Positions 17,535 to 26,700 are shown, counted from the first letter of the stretch. The stretch: 64,000 bases of DNA from Halobacteria archaeon HArc-gm2 (GCA_025517465.1 JAOPKE010000003.1:434001-498000); one strand, 5' to 3'. The notes: generated from the sequence alone by a model not told the origin. Program-made: numbers and translations.

Positions 17535-18419
17535 CTACGCGGCCGTCACGCGGCCGATGGCACGTCGTACCGCGGTGCCCCCGACGAGCGAGCAGACGAA
17601 GTACCAGACGGTCCACACCTGAATGGGCCCGAGCAGGCGCGCGGTCCAGACGACGCGGCCGACGAACGGGAACACCGTCGCCGTCGGCGTGATCGCTGCC
17701 GCGGGCGCGACGGCAAGCCAGGTGAGCCAGAGGAACACCGGCGCGGTCAGGAGGACAGTGTAGGCCATCGGCCGCAGCATGTCCGTGAACATGAGCAACT
17801 GGTCGCTCATCAGCTCTCGTTGCTCGGCCTCCAGTCGTTCGACGGCGGCCTCGTCGTCCCGTTCGCGGGCGTCGGAGAGCCGGTCACGGATGGTTCCCAT
17901 CCGCGACTTGACGCGGTCGGCCCGCTCGGTGTCGCGGAGACGACGATTGAGGACGCCCGAGGCCCCGCCGACGACGACGGCCAGCAGGGCGACGGTGACA
18001 GCGAAGGGGAGCGCCGCCTCGACGGGGCCGAGAACGGCGTGCATCGTGCTCCCGACGGCGTCGCGAGCGCCCGGAATCTGGTAGCTCGCCATCAGGGCGA
18101 GCGCACCGACGCCGGCGGCTTTGTCCTGGAGCGACCACGAAGGCTCGTCGGCCGCCTCGTCCCCGACGGCATCGGGGTCGGGCTCGACGTCGTCGAGCAC
18201 CTCGCGCGCCGCGGTCGGGTCGTCGACGACGAAGCACTCGCCCGCGTCGACGAGGAGGCCGGTTTCGAGCAGGCGGCCCCACTGTTCGGCCGGGACGTCG
18301 TCGGCGACGCCGGGCCACGTGACGGTGCCGTCCGTGGCTTCCGCGTGGTCGAGCACGGTCGAGAGTGCCGCGGCCAGCGCCTCGTCGTCGCTGAGCGTCC
18401 GGCGGCGTTCGGAGTCCAT
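17535..18419 (-). CDS. DUF106/EMC3-TMCO1-family membrane protein
   Basis: This 294-residue protein has an acidic N-terminal domain of about 100 residues, then a hydrophobic segment, a cytosolic charged helical hairpin (RMGTIRDRLSDARERDDEAA, EQRELMSDQLLMFTDMLRPM) and two or three further membrane segments. That arrangement fits archaeal DUF106 proteins, Oxa1-superfamily relatives of EMC3 and TMCO1 that assist membrane-protein insertion. The N-terminal extension is not part of the core family. Function is inferred from the family. Confidence 0.75.
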   Translation of the reverse strand: MDSERRRTLSDDEALAAALSTVLDHAEATDGTVTWPGVADDVPAEQWGRLLETGLLVDAGECFVVDDPTAAREVLDDVEPDPDAVGDEAADEPSWSLQDKAAGVGALALMASYQIPGARDAVGSTMHAVLGPVEAALPFAVTVALLAVVVGGASGVLNRRLRDTERADRVKSRMGTIRDRLSDARERDDEAAVERLEAEQRELMSDQLLMFTDMLRPMAYTVLLTAPVFLWLTWLAVAPAAAITPTATVFPFVGRVVWTARLLGPIQVWTVWYFVCSLVGGTAVRRAIGRVTAA

Positions 18420-18529
18420 ATCCCGAAATTGAACGTGGCGGCCGTATGAACATTACCCTTCAGCGTCTCGAACCGGCAGTCGGGTCGGCTTTCACAGCAC
18501 TTACCTGTCGTTGCAGCGGCCCGACAGGT

Positions 18530-18712
18530 ATGGAAGCGAAGCGTTCGCTCTTCGACCTGGTCGCTGTCGTCGCCATCATCGCCGTCGTCGTCGTGAGTGA
18601 CGACCTGCTACTCGGAATCGTTGCGATTCTGCTACTGCGGATCCTCGACGTGCTGATAGACATCCGGAATTCGCTCGACGAGCGTCCAGTGAGAGAATCC
18701 GCGAGTAGCTGA
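18530..18712 (+). CDS. Small membrane protein, about 60 residues
   Basis: Starting at the ATG at 18530 (MEAKRSLFDLV), the product is two closely packed hydrophobic stretches (VAVVAIIAVVVVS, LLLGIVAILLLRIL) followed by a short charged tail. An upstream in-frame ATG at 18446 would add a Cys-containing stretch with poor codon character, so I prefer the inner start. No known function is visible. Confidence 0.6.
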   Translation: MEAKRSLFDLVAVVAIIAVVVVSDDLLLGIVAILLLRILDVLIDIRNSLDERPVRESASS

Positions 18713-18753
18713 GTCCTCCGAGAAGAGACGGCAATCCGGTCCGGGCGGGACGC

Positions 18754-19350
18754 TCAACAGACCGGTTTGGGGTTGACGCCCAGGTCTTCGAGCGTCTCGA
18801 AGTACTCGTCGTAGGCGTCCTGGACCACCGCGTCGGCGGCCTCGCGGGCGGCGTCCCAGTCGCCGTCGTCGGCGAGTGCGTCGAGCGCCTCGTCCCGCAC
18901 GTCCTCGATTTCGCCGCGGATGTCCCGGAACACCTGCGAGGTCTGGGGGTCGGCCTGGCCGGTGAAGTAGCCGGTGAGCTGGCCGGTGGTTTCGCCGACG
19001 ACGACGGCCCAGCCGACGAGGCCGCCGAGGCGGGCGGCGGTGCCGTCCAGGTCGGCGAGGGTGTCGTAGATAACCGAGGCGTCGCCTGGCTCGTGGTCGT
19101 CGAGCTTTCCGACGATGGTGTCGTAGTGCTCGTGTTCGGTGTCGGCCGCGGTGGCGAACGCCTCGTGGTCGTCGGCCCAGTCGTCGAACGTCTCGGCCGC
19201 GTAGTACGTCAGGTCGGCCGCGCGCGCGAGGACGACGCCTTCCTCCATCTCGCCCTCGGTCAGCGCGTACAGCGACTTCGAAGAACCGAGTCGCGAGAGC
19301 GCCGTCTCGTTGGCGTCGCGGACCGACTCGGTGAATTCGGACGGGTTCAT
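18754..19350 (-). CDS. Rubrerythrin/ferritin-like family protein
   Basis: The 198-residue protein is almost all helical, with several EE and ExxH-type pairs (GEMEEGVVLARAADLTYYAA, DTEHEHYDTIVGKLDDHEP) as in haloarchaeal proteins annotated as rubrerythrin-like. A di-iron role is possible, but not every ligand can be assigned by eye. It ends in a Cys, has no signal peptide and stands alone. Downstream of its start lie the hairpin repeats at 19380-19790. Confidence 0.6.
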   Translation of the reverse strand: MNPSEFTESVRDANETALSRLGSSKSLYALTEGEMEEGVVLARAADLTYYAAETFDDWADDHEAFATAADTEHEHYDTIVGKLDDHEPGDASVIYDTLADLDGTAARLGGLVGWAVVVGETTGQLTGYFTGQADPQTSQVFRDIRGEIEDVRDEALDALADDGDWDAAREAADAVVQDAYDEYFETLEDLGVNPKPVC

Positions 19351-19379
19351 ACCTGCGTGAACGTGGGGTGGGCGTTAGA

Positions 19380-19790
19380 AAGCATCGGATAGGACGGGCC
19401 CGACCGAAGGGAGGGGCCGTCGAACAGGCGAGCGGCGGTAGCCGCGAGCAGCGGCTGGGCCCGACCGGAGGGAGTAAGGAGGTCTGAGTGGAGCGAAGAC
19501 CTCCGGCAGTCCGAACGGCGACCGAACGGGAGCCGTGAGGAGTGGCCGTCGAACAGGCGAGCGGGGTCCTGGCGAGCGAAGCGAGCCAGGGCTCGGAAGA
19601 CGAACGGAGTAAGTCTTCCGGCGAACGGTGTGACCCGCGAGCAGGCTGGGCCCTCGCTGTGCTCGGCCCCAGCTTGATAGCAAGCGGTGTGCCCAGGGGC
19701 AGGTCAGACCCCCCGACGATGAACGGTGCGGACTGTTCGAAAGTACCGGACAGCGGGCTGACAGCAGGGCCCATCCTTTTTGGACTGGCC
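19380..19790. repeat. Stem-loop repeat cluster with 11-nt loops
   Basis: At least three strong hairpins occur: 19478-19504 (GGAGGTCT stem), 19568-19590 (CCTGGC stem) and 19595-19619 (GGAAGAC stem). Their 11-nt loops read GAGTGGAGCGA, GAGCGAAGCGA and GAACGGAGTAA. The stems differ while the loops keep a GARYGNAGYRA pattern. The block from 19481 to 19540 also resembles 46118-46173. No gene is present in this 450-bp gap. Confidence 0.7.
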
Positions 19791-19805
19791 GTTTAGTCAG
19801 GACGT

Positions 19806-20777
19806 ATGGAGTACACCACACTCGGTTCGACCGGGATGGAAGTCTCGAAGATCTGTCTGGGATGCATGAGCTTCGGGGACGAGGAGCCCTGGATGCTCGA
19901 CGAATCAGAGGGACGCGAGATCATCGACCGGGCCATCGACCTGGGGGTCAACTTCTTCGACACGGCCAACGCCTACTCCGACGGCCGTTCGGAGGAGATT
20001 CTCGGGAACGCGCTGGCGGAGTACGACCGCGACGAGCAGGTCGTCGCGACGAAGGTACGGTTCCCCGTCGAGGAGGACACTCCCAACGCCTCGGGGCTCT
20101 CGCGGAAGACCATCGAGCAGGAACTCGACGACTCGCTGGACCGACTCGGACTGGACACGATCGACCTCTACCAGACCCACCGCGTCGACCCGAACACGCC
20201 GCCGGAGACGACGCTGCGGGCGCTGGACGATGCCGTCCGGCGCGGGAAGATTCGCCACGCCGGCACCTCGTCGATGTACGCACACCACCTCGCAGAGCGC
20301 CTGCGGACGAGCGAGCGCGAGGGGCTGGTGAGCTACGAGACGATGCAGAACCACTACCACCTCGCCTATCGCGAGGAGGAGCGCGACATGCTGCCGCTGT
20401 GCGACCGGAACGATATCGGCGTGATCCCCTGGGGTCCGCTGGGCCAGGGCTTCCTGACCCGCCCCTTCGAGGAGCTGGCAGAGACCGAGCGCGGCGACCC
20501 GGACAACTTCCACAACCCGACCTCGGAGTACGAACGCGGCGGTGGCCGGGAGATCAACGAGCGCGTCCAGGAACTCGCCGAGGAGGAGGACGTCACGATG
20601 GCCCAGATAGCGCTGGCCTGGCAGTTCCAGAACGAGTACGTCGACGCGCCCATCGTCGGGACGACCAGCATGGAACACCTCGAGGACGCCGTCGAAGCCC
20701 TGGAGATCGACCTGTCGGACTCGGACGTCGAGTACCTCGAAGAGCCGTACGAACCCCAGCCCGTCGTCGGAATCTGA
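19806..20777 (+). CDS. Aldo/keto reductase
   Basis: The 323-residue protein is a TIM-barrel aldo/keto reductase. It shows FFDTANAYSDGRSEEILG with catalytic Asp and Tyr near residues 54-59, Lys in VVATKVRFP, and His in LYQTHRVDP, then a C-terminal NADP-binding region (IVGTTSMEHLEDAVEAL). Such enzymes reduce carbonyls with NADPH; the substrate is not evident. Length and motifs are complete. It is separated by 106 bp from the zinc-type dehydrogenase gene downstream. Confidence 0.93.
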   Translation: MEYTTLGSTGMEVSKICLGCMSFGDEEPWMLDESEGREIIDRAIDLGVNFFDTANAYSDGRSEEILGNALAEYDRDEQVVATKVRFPVEEDTPNASGLSRKTIEQELDDSLDRLGLDTIDLYQTHRVDPNTPPETTLRALDDAVRRGKIRHAGTSSMYAHHLAERLRTSEREGLVSYETMQNHYHLAYREEERDMLPLCDRNDIGVIPWGPLGQGFLTRPFEELAETERGDPDNFHNPTSEYERGGGREINERVQELAEEEDVTMAQIALAWQFQNEYVDAPIVGTTSMEHLEDAVEALEIDLSDSDVEYLEEPYEPQPVVGI

Positions 20778-20883
20778 GGGACGACGAGGACCACGAGCAG
20801 CGACGGTCGCGTCGCCCGTCTGAATCCACCGGGACGGATTCCCGAGTCGACCTTTATTGCGGTCGCGGTTGAGCGTCTCTAGC

Positions 20884-21924
20884 ATGCAAGCCGTCCAGTT
20901 CACGGAGCACGGCGACGTCGACGTCATCGAGTACGGCGAGTTTCCCGACCCGGCAGTCGGTCGCGAGGACGTCCTGGTGGACGTGAAGGCGGGCGCGCTC
21001 AACCACCTCGACGTCTGGACGCGGCGCGGGTTGCCCGGAATCGACCTGGAGATGCCACACGTCCCCGGGAGCGACGCGGCGGGCGTCGTCCAGGAAGTCG
21101 GCGATGACGTCACACGGTTCGAACCAGGCGATCACGTCGCCGTGCTGGCGGGCGTGAGCGGTGGCGACGACGAGTTCAGCCGCAAGGGCGACCCGACGCT
21201 CGCACCCGACTTCCACATCATCGGCGAGCACGTCCGCGGCGTCCACAGCGAGTTGGCGGCGGTGCCCGAGGAGAACCTCGCGCCCGTGCCCGACGGCGTC
21301 GACTGGGAGACCGCCGCGGCCGCGCCGCTGGTGTTCCAGACGGCCTGGCGGATGTTGCGAGACCGCGGTGACCTCAAGGCCGGCGAGAAGGTCCTCGTGC
21401 TCGGCGCGTCGGGCGGCGTCGGCCACGCCGCCGTCCAGATAGCCGCCCACGCCGGCGCGGAGGTGTTCGCCACCGCCAGCAGCGAGGAGAAGCTCTCCTA
21501 CGCCGAGGAACTCGGCGCCGACCACACCATCGACTACAGCGAGGAAGATTTCGCCAGCGAAATTCGCGACCTGACCGGCGGCCGCGGCGTCGATATGGTG
21601 GTGGACCACGTCGGCGCGGACACCTGGCACGACTCGCTGAAGAGCCTCGCCAAGGGCGGTCGCATCGTCACCTGCGGCGCGACGACAGGCGGGCGACCCG
21701 AGACGGACATCAACCGCATCTTCTGGAATCAGCTCTCCGTCATCGGGTCGACGATGGCGACCCCCGGCCAGGCCGAGGAGGTTCTGGAGCTGGTGTGGGA
21801 CGGCACGTTCGAGCCGCGCATCCGCGAGACGCTCCCGATGAGCGAGGCAGCCAGGGCTCACGAGCTGCTGGAGAACCGCGAGGGCTTCGGGAAAGTTGTC
21901 GTGGTGCCGGACAGCGAACGCTAG
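20884..21924 (+). CDS. MDR-family zinc-type alcohol dehydrogenase / quinone oxidoreductase
   Basis: Starting at the ATG at 20884 (MQAVQFTEHGD), the 346-residue protein has a GroES-like N-terminal domain, the PHVPGSDAAGVV motif and a Rossmann motif VLGASGGVGHAAVQIA near residue 175. It lacks an obvious structural-zinc Cys cluster, so it fits NADPH:quinone-reductase-like members better than classical zinc dehydrogenases. It lies 50 bp before the GlpA-like gene on the same strand and may be cotranscribed. Confidence 0.88.
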   Translation: MQAVQFTEHGDVDVIEYGEFPDPAVGREDVLVDVKAGALNHLDVWTRRGLPGIDLEMPHVPGSDAAGVVQEVGDDVTRFEPGDHVAVLAGVSGGDDEFSRKGDPTLAPDFHIIGEHVRGVHSELAAVPEENLAPVPDGVDWETAAAAPLVFQTAWRMLRDRGDLKAGEKVLVLGASGGVGHAAVQIAAHAGAEVFATASSEEKLSYAEELGADHTIDYSEEDFASEIRDLTGGRGVDMVVDHVGADTWHDSLKSLAKGGRIVTCGATTGGRPETDINRIFWNQLSVIGSTMATPGQAEEVLELVWDGTFEPRIRETLPMSEAARAHELLENREGFGKVVVVPDSER

Positions 21925-21973
21925 CATTCGACCGTCGCCAGACACATCCCGCCCCGGGCCGAATTTTCCGGTG

Positions 21974-23194
21974 ATGACCATCGAAACCGACGTCCTCGTC
22001 GTCGGCGGCGGTGCGACCGGTGCCGGCGTCGCCCGCGACCTGGCCCTGCGCGGCGTCGACGTGGTCCTGACCGACCGCGGCGGCCTCGCCAGCGGGACCT
22101 CCGGCCGTTCACACGGACTCTTGCACAGCGGGGCGCGCTACGCGGAGTTCGACCCCGTCGGCGCCGAGGAGTGCATCGACGAGAACCGCATTCTGCGTGC
22201 TATCGCCGGCGAGTGCATCAGGGAGACCGGCGGCCTGTTCGTCCAGCTCGCTGGTGACGACCCGGACTACTTCGAGGAGAAACGACGGGGGTGTGAGGCG
22301 GTCGGCATCCCCGTCGAGACAGTCGACCTCGACGCGGCCCGCAAGCAGGTCCCGGGTCTCTCGACGGACGTCGAGCGGGTGATGGAAGTCCCGGACGCCG
22401 TAGTGTACCCCTCACGTCTGGTGGCCGCCAACGCCGCCGACGCCCGGAAGAACGGTGCGGCGATTCACCCGCACGCGCCGCTCGAATCGCTGACCGTCGC
22501 AGACGGGCGCGTCAGTACGGCGCGGGTGGGCGGGTCGGTCGACGACGTCGTCGAACCGGCGTTCGTCGTCAACGCAGCCGGTGCGTGGGCGGGCGAGGTG
22601 GCGGCGATGGCGGGTCTCGACGTCGAGATGCAGCCCACCCGCGGCGTGATGGTCTCGGTCGAGTACGACGACCTCGGACCGGTGCTCAATCGCTGCCGGG
22701 ACCCCGACGACGGTGACATCGTCGTCCCGCACGAGACGGAGGCCGTCCTCGGGACGACCAGCGTCGCCGTCCAGGACCCCGACGAGTACGAACGCGCCGA
22801 CTGGGAAGTGGAGAAGACCGTCGAAGAGTGCGCCGCGATGGTCCCCGCCGTCGCCGACGCACCGGTCGTCCGCGAGTGGTGGGGCGTCCGGCCGCTGTAC
22901 GCGCCCGACGAGGCCGAGAACGAGGGACGGGGCATCTCGCGGGGGTTCTTCCTGCTCGACCACGCGGCGGACGGAGTTGCGAACGCGGCGAGCATCGTCG
23001 GCGGGAAGCTGACGACCTACCGGCAGATGGCCGAAGCGACGGCCGATCTGGTGTGTGAAAGGCTGGGGGTCGAGGCGGACTGCGTGACCGCGACACAGCG
23101 CTTGCCCGGCGCCGACGACCCCGACCGACTGGACGAGTTCGTCGCCGAGTTCGACGGCCAGGGACCGACGGACGAGGACGTGGTCGGTGGCTAG
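21974..23194 (+). CDS. GlpA-like FAD-dependent oxidoreductase, short form
   Basis: The 406-residue protein begins with an FAD-binding motif (DVLVVGGGATGAGVARDLAL) and continues with GTSGRSHGLLHSGARYA and VVNAAGAWAGEVA, as in glycerol-3-phosphate dehydrogenases. It stops just after LPGADDPDRLDEFV, where full-length GlpA proteins continue into an alpha-helical and [2Fe-2S]-binding C-terminal domain. No glpB, glpC or glycerol kinase gene is adjacent. It may be a truncated GlpA or another dehydrogenase of the DAO fold. The stop overlaps the stop of the flippase gene tail to tail by 4 bases. Confidence 0.75.
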   Translation: MTIETDVLVVGGGATGAGVARDLALRGVDVVLTDRGGLASGTSGRSHGLLHSGARYAEFDPVGAEECIDENRILRAIAGECIRETGGLFVQLAGDDPDYFEEKRRGCEAVGIPVETVDLDAARKQVPGLSTDVERVMEVPDAVVYPSRLVAANAADARKNGAAIHPHAPLESLTVADGRVSTARVGGSVDDVVEPAFVVNAAGAWAGEVAAMAGLDVEMQPTRGVMVSVEYDDLGPVLNRCRDPDDGDIVVPHETEAVLGTTSVAVQDPDEYERADWEVEKTVEECAAMVPAVADAPVVREWWGVRPLYAPDEAENEGRGISRGFFLLDHAADGVANAASIVGGKLTTYRQMAEATADLVCERLGVEADCVTATQRLPGADDPDRLDEFVAEFDGQGPTDEDVVGG

Positions 23195-24741
23195 GAGTTC
23201 GTGACGCGAACCCGGACGGCGTCGGCCAGGACGGCGCGATAGCGCGCCGCGAGTTCCTCGAAGACGAGTCGGTCCCGCGGGTCGACCCCCAGCGCGTGGA
23301 GGGTACCGGCGTAGGCGACGAGGCCGACCAGTGTTCCGAGCCCCGCCGCCGGGAGGCCGTCGACCGCCGTTCGAACGGCGACCATCGCGACGACCGCGAC
23401 CGCGCCGGCGGCGAGGGGGTCGAGGAACGTCGCGTCGAAGGGCCATAGCCCCTCGAAGTGCCTGATCAGCAGCACTTGCAGTCCGTTCTGGACGCCGATC
23501 GCGAGCGACGTGCCGAGCGCGGCGCCGACGAGACCGAACTCCACGACGAAGGTGTACGTGAGAACGACGTTCAGTGCGGCGAGGAACCAGTCGAGCGCCA
23601 TCCTGGCGTACTGGTGGTCGGTCATCATCAGGAGCCAGCCGGTCGCGCCGACCGAACTCCCGACGAACACGCCGCCGAGGTAGACCACGAGCGGGACGTA
23701 CCCTTCGGCGTACGTCGGGCCGAACATCGCCAGGAGCTCTCGCCCGAACACTGCCAGCACGGCCAGGATGGGGACCACGGTCGTGAGGATGAGACGGGTC
23801 GCCGACGAGTAGACCGCGTTGAGCGTGTCCATCTCGTCCCTGGCGTAGAGGTCAGAGGCGACGGGCGGTAACAGCTGATTGAATGCCAACAGCGGGATCC
23901 AGGCTATCGACACCAGCACCAGGACGACGTTGTAGATCCCCGCGGCCACCGCCGTCAACAGGGCGCCGACGAGCAAGACGTCGACGCGGTTCTGGAACAC
24001 CTTCCCGAGGCTGCTCATCGCCACCGGTGCCGCGTACTCGTAGAACCGGCGCACGTCGCCGCGACCGACGCGGAGGGTGGGTCGGATCCCCGTTACGCCG
24101 ACCGTCCAGGGGAACCCGACGACCACGAGCGCTACGGTACAGGCGACGATGGCTCCGGCGACGCCCACGACGGAGTAGCCGAGCGCCAGCGCTGCGACCG
24201 CGCCGACCAGCCGGACGCCGGGCCGAAGGAGCTTGTTGAAGAGGACCTCGCCGCGGGCCGAGCCGGCCGCTCGAAAGGTGGCGGCGTAGATCATCACGAG
24301 CCCGGTGAGCAGGACGAGGACGCCGAACAGCCCCAGCGCAGTCGGGAACGAGGGGTACTCGACGGTCGCCGAACCGATTCGCGGCGCCAGGAGCCAGACG
24401 GCGGCCGCGATTACCGTTCCGAATCCCAGCGTCGTGGCGTAGGCCAGTCCCGTCGTTCGTGACTGGGTTTCGGGGTCGTCCTCGGCGGCAGGCAGGTATC
24501 GCTGGAGTGCCGGGACGCTGCCGAACGTGACAAGTTGAATCAGCAACTGTGCGATACGCCAGGCGAACGCGTACACCCCGTAGGCGACGGGGCCGAGTCC
24601 GCGCGCGAGAAGGAACTCGGTAGTGGTGGTGAGCAACCGCTGGGCGGAGACGCCGCCCGACGTCACGACCGCACCGTGTGCGATGGTGAGGAGCGCGTCA
24701 CGCTCGTCCTCCGGGACCGGGTCGTCGTGCCCTCGACTCAT
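23191..24741 (-). CDS. Polysaccharide flippase (Wzx/MATE-like)
   Basis: This 516-residue membrane protein has about fourteen hydrophobic segments and an N-terminal charged cytosolic start. Sequences such as TTTTEFLLARGLGPVAYGVYAFAW fit haloarchaeal oligosaccharide flippases of the MVF/MATE superfamily. It would move lipid-linked glycans across the membrane. The C-terminal coding segment 23241-23296 recurs at 24938-24993 in the pseudogene region just upstream of its start. No glycosyltransferases are directly adjacent. Confidence 0.85.
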   Translation of the reverse strand: MSRGHDDPVPEDERDALLTIAHGAVVTSGGVSAQRLLTTTTEFLLARGLGPVAYGVYAFAWRIAQLLIQLVTFGSVPALQRYLPAAEDDPETQSRTTGLAYATTLGFGTVIAAAVWLLAPRIGSATVEYPSFPTALGLFGVLVLLTGLVMIYAATFRAAGSARGEVLFNKLLRPGVRLVGAVAALALGYSVVGVAGAIVACTVALVVVGFPWTVGVTGIRPTLRVGRGDVRRFYEYAAPVAMSSLGKVFQNRVDVLLVGALLTAVAAGIYNVVLVLVSIAWIPLLAFNQLLPPVASDLYARDEMDTLNAVYSSATRLILTTVVPILAVLAVFGRELLAMFGPTYAEGYVPLVVYLGGVFVGSSVGATGWLLMMTDHQYARMALDWFLAALNVVLTYTFVVEFGLVGAALGTSLAIGVQNGLQVLLIRHFEGLWPFDATFLDPLAAGAVAVVAMVAVRTAVDGLPAAGLGTLVGLVAYAGTLHALGVDPRDRLVFEELAARYRAVLADAVRVRVTNS

Positions 24742-25160
24742 TATCGGCGTTCACCCACGGATTTCCGTTCCGGGCATTAAGTTGCCCGATACGCGGAAGG
24801 GGTGGTTTGACGCCACGCGTCCGGTGCGTTGCCCCTCGTCGAGGCGAGAAGTCCCCGCAGGCCCATGGAAGAGCAGTCACCGATACGGCAGTAGGCGACG
24901 GTCGTCTCGTCGCTACTGCTTGGTCGCCCATAGCGAGAGCGCGCCGCGAGTTCCTCGAAGACGAGTCGGTCCCGTGGATCGACCCCCAGCGCGCCGAGGG
25001 CCTTCGAGTTGTTTGACTTCGTGCGTGGAGCAACCCGGGCACCCACTGGTCGCTCAGTCTTTCACCTGTCTCGAACGATTCGTCGGCCGCTACATCGCGG
25101 TGTGAAACGCAGCGATTCATTCCGTGCAGTATTTACTGGCCACTCCGCTTTCGAGGACGT
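24742..25160. pseudogene. Mosaic of gene fragments
   Basis: Three recognisable pieces lie in a row. 24871-24913 matches the rhodanese gene at 27103-27144, encoding DETTVAYCRIG. 24938-24993 matches flippase 23241-23296 with two changes, encoding LGVDPRDRLVFEELAAR. 25040-25069 matches the 30-bp repeat at 13700-13729. The first two are oriented like their intact counterparts on the minus strand. No intact gene is present. This looks like debris from repeated recombination or insertion. Confidence 0.7.
25040..25069. repeat. 30-bp dispersed repeat, copy 2
   Basis: It matches the reverse complement of 13700-13729 at 29 of 30 positions. It lies at the junction between the flippase and methyltransferase fragments, as if it marks an insertion or recombination point. 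Confidence 0.6.
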
Positions 25161-25498
25161 CTGGACCCCGAGGACGTCCGCCGGGACTGGGCCGAGCGGT
25201 CCGGCGACTACTCGCCGTCGTACTACGCGGAGATCGGTCCCAGCGAGGCAGCGTGACCATCGCCGACGTGGTCGGCCACTACGCGCCCGGGGACGCCGCG
25301 GTTCTGGAGGTCGGCTGTGGCCGCCATCTCGAACGCCTCCGGCGCGAGGGATTCGGGAACCTCACCGGCATCGACGTCAACGACGACTTCCCGCTGTACC
25401 ACCACGACTGGAAGGAAGTGTTCTCGGAGCGGGGGTTCGCGCAGTGGATTCGGGAACCCACGTCAGGAGACGCGATTCGCGTGTTTCGAGCGGTGTGA
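25161..25498 (+). pseudogene. Class I SAM-dependent methyltransferase remnant
   Basis: A frame from 25161 reads LDPEDVRRDWAERSGDYSPS and ends at a stop near 25254. A shifted frame continues with SVTIADVVGHYAPGDAAVLE then VGCGRHLERLRREGFG and IDVNDD, the SAM-binding motif region. The text jumps directly to FPLYHHDWKEVFSERGFAQ, which belongs near the C-terminus of such methyltransferases. The gene therefore has a frameshift, a damaged motif I (GCG lacking the usual following residues) and an internal deletion of roughly half the protein. Confidence 0.7.
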
Positions 25499-25516
25499 GT
25501 GAGGTAAGACAGCGCG

Positions 25517-26428
25517 TTATGCCGCGACGGTGCGTCCGGGGTCCGAGGTTCGGATGGTCGTGCGCACCGCCTCGGCGTCGACCGGGACGAACACGTCTGT
25601 GTCAAGCACCTTCGTGGCACCGGCGCCGAGCACGCCCGCGCGACAGGTCCGACTGGCGACGTCAGCACCGTCGTCGTCGACGAGGCTGACGACGACGTCG
25701 ACCGCTGCCGGTTCGCCCTCGTTCGTGACCTGAAGTTCGACGCGCCCGATGCGGTTCCGGAGGGTCGTCACGTCGGTCTCCGTGTCGTCTTCGTCGTAGA
25801 ACGTGATCCGGTCGAGCGTGAGGTGTCTCCCGCCCTCGCTGAGATACCGGAACAGTCGCCGGGAGATGTCCTCGTAGAGCCTGTCGGCGTCGGTGTCCTC
25901 CTCGAAGAGTGCACCAATGGGATTGAGGTCGGCCCGGAGGTCGCTCGCGATGGTCGGGCGATTCGCGGTGTTGGTCTTCAACCGGAGATAGTCGTCGATG
26001 AACGGGTCGAACGCCGCCGGCAGGTCGCCGTCAAACATGTCGGCGTAGGCTCCGAGTTCCGTGTCGAAGTTGATCAGCGGCGGCAGCGGTGCAGCGGGCT
26101 CGACGCTCGGCACCCACGGTTTCGCGTCGTGCTGGCGCTCCGCTTGCTCCTCCCGGGCCGCCCGGCCCGAGGGACCGAAGTAGCCGAAGCTTTCGAGCAG
26201 CGACGCGAAGATAGCGCTGAGCACGGTGACGAAGATGACGCCGGCGGTCAGCAGGTGCGAGACTGGGTCCGGGAGCGTGAACTGGAACAGCGCGATGAAC
26301 ACGATGGTGACCATCCCGACGGTCAGCAAGAAAGAACCGAGACTCGGGTCCCGTCCCGTCAGGAACTCGATGTTGCTCAGGAACGTCGACTCGGCCGCCG
26401 CGTCGGTGGAGGTATCCGGTTGATTCAT
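25517..26428 (-). CDS. Membrane-anchored protein of unknown function
   Basis: The 303-residue protein has a polar N-terminus, two membrane segments (FLLTVGMVTIVFIALFQF and HLLTAGVIFVTVLSAIFASL), a Pro-rich stretch and a soluble C-terminal domain ending in a beta-rich region (RIGRVELQVTNEGEPAAVDV) that resembles CARDB-like or Ig-like folds. I do not recognise a family. A small membrane-protein gene lies 38 bp upstream on the same strand and is probably cotranscribed. Confidence 0.7.
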   Translation of the reverse strand: MNQPDTSTDAAAESTFLSNIEFLTGRDPSLGSFLLTVGMVTIVFIALFQFTLPDPVSHLLTAGVIFVTVLSAIFASLLESFGYFGPSGRAAREEQAERQHDAKPWVPSVEPAAPLPPLINFDTELGAYADMFDGDLPAAFDPFIDDYLRLKTNTANRPTIASDLRADLNPIGALFEEDTDADRLYEDISRRLFRYLSEGGRHLTLDRITFYDEDDTETDVTTLRNRIGRVELQVTNEGEPAAVDVVVSLVDDDGADVASRTCRAGVLGAGATKVLDTDVFVPVDAEAVRTTIRTSDPGRTVAA

Positions 26429-26466
26429 GGTCCGTTTCGTTCGCTCGGCCGTCGATTGCCCAGCCG

Positions 26467-26700
26467 TCAGTCCGCCGCCCGAAAGTCGGCATTACCGGCC
26501 GCAGCGGCACGCGAGAGGACCTGGACGAGGTGCGAGACCCAGATGCCGGCCGTGAAGCCAAAGAGCGTTCCGACGGCCGTGAGCCGAATCGGGTCCTCGA
26601 GTGGCGACAGTGCGACGGCGATACACAGCGTCCCGAAGATCAGCATGAGCGCGTACTGGACGCGCGTCGTCTGGTTCACTCGCCGTATCGCTTCGAGCAC
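26467..26700 (-). CDS. Small two-helix membrane protein
   Basis: The product of about 77 residues has two hydrophobic segments (YALMLIFGTLCIAVALSPL, AVGTLFGFTAGIWVSHLVQV). I chose GTG at 26700 because a TATA-like AGTATACTT sits at about 26730 on the minus strand, at the right distance for a leaderless start there. The longer frame from TTG at 26727 would begin upstream of the predicted transcription start. It precedes the 303-residue membrane protein gene by 38 bp. Confidence 0.55.
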   Translation of the reverse strand: MLEAIRRVNQTTRVQYALMLIFGTLCIAVALSPLEDPIRLTAVGTLFGFTAGIWVSHLVQVLSRAAAAGNADFRAAD

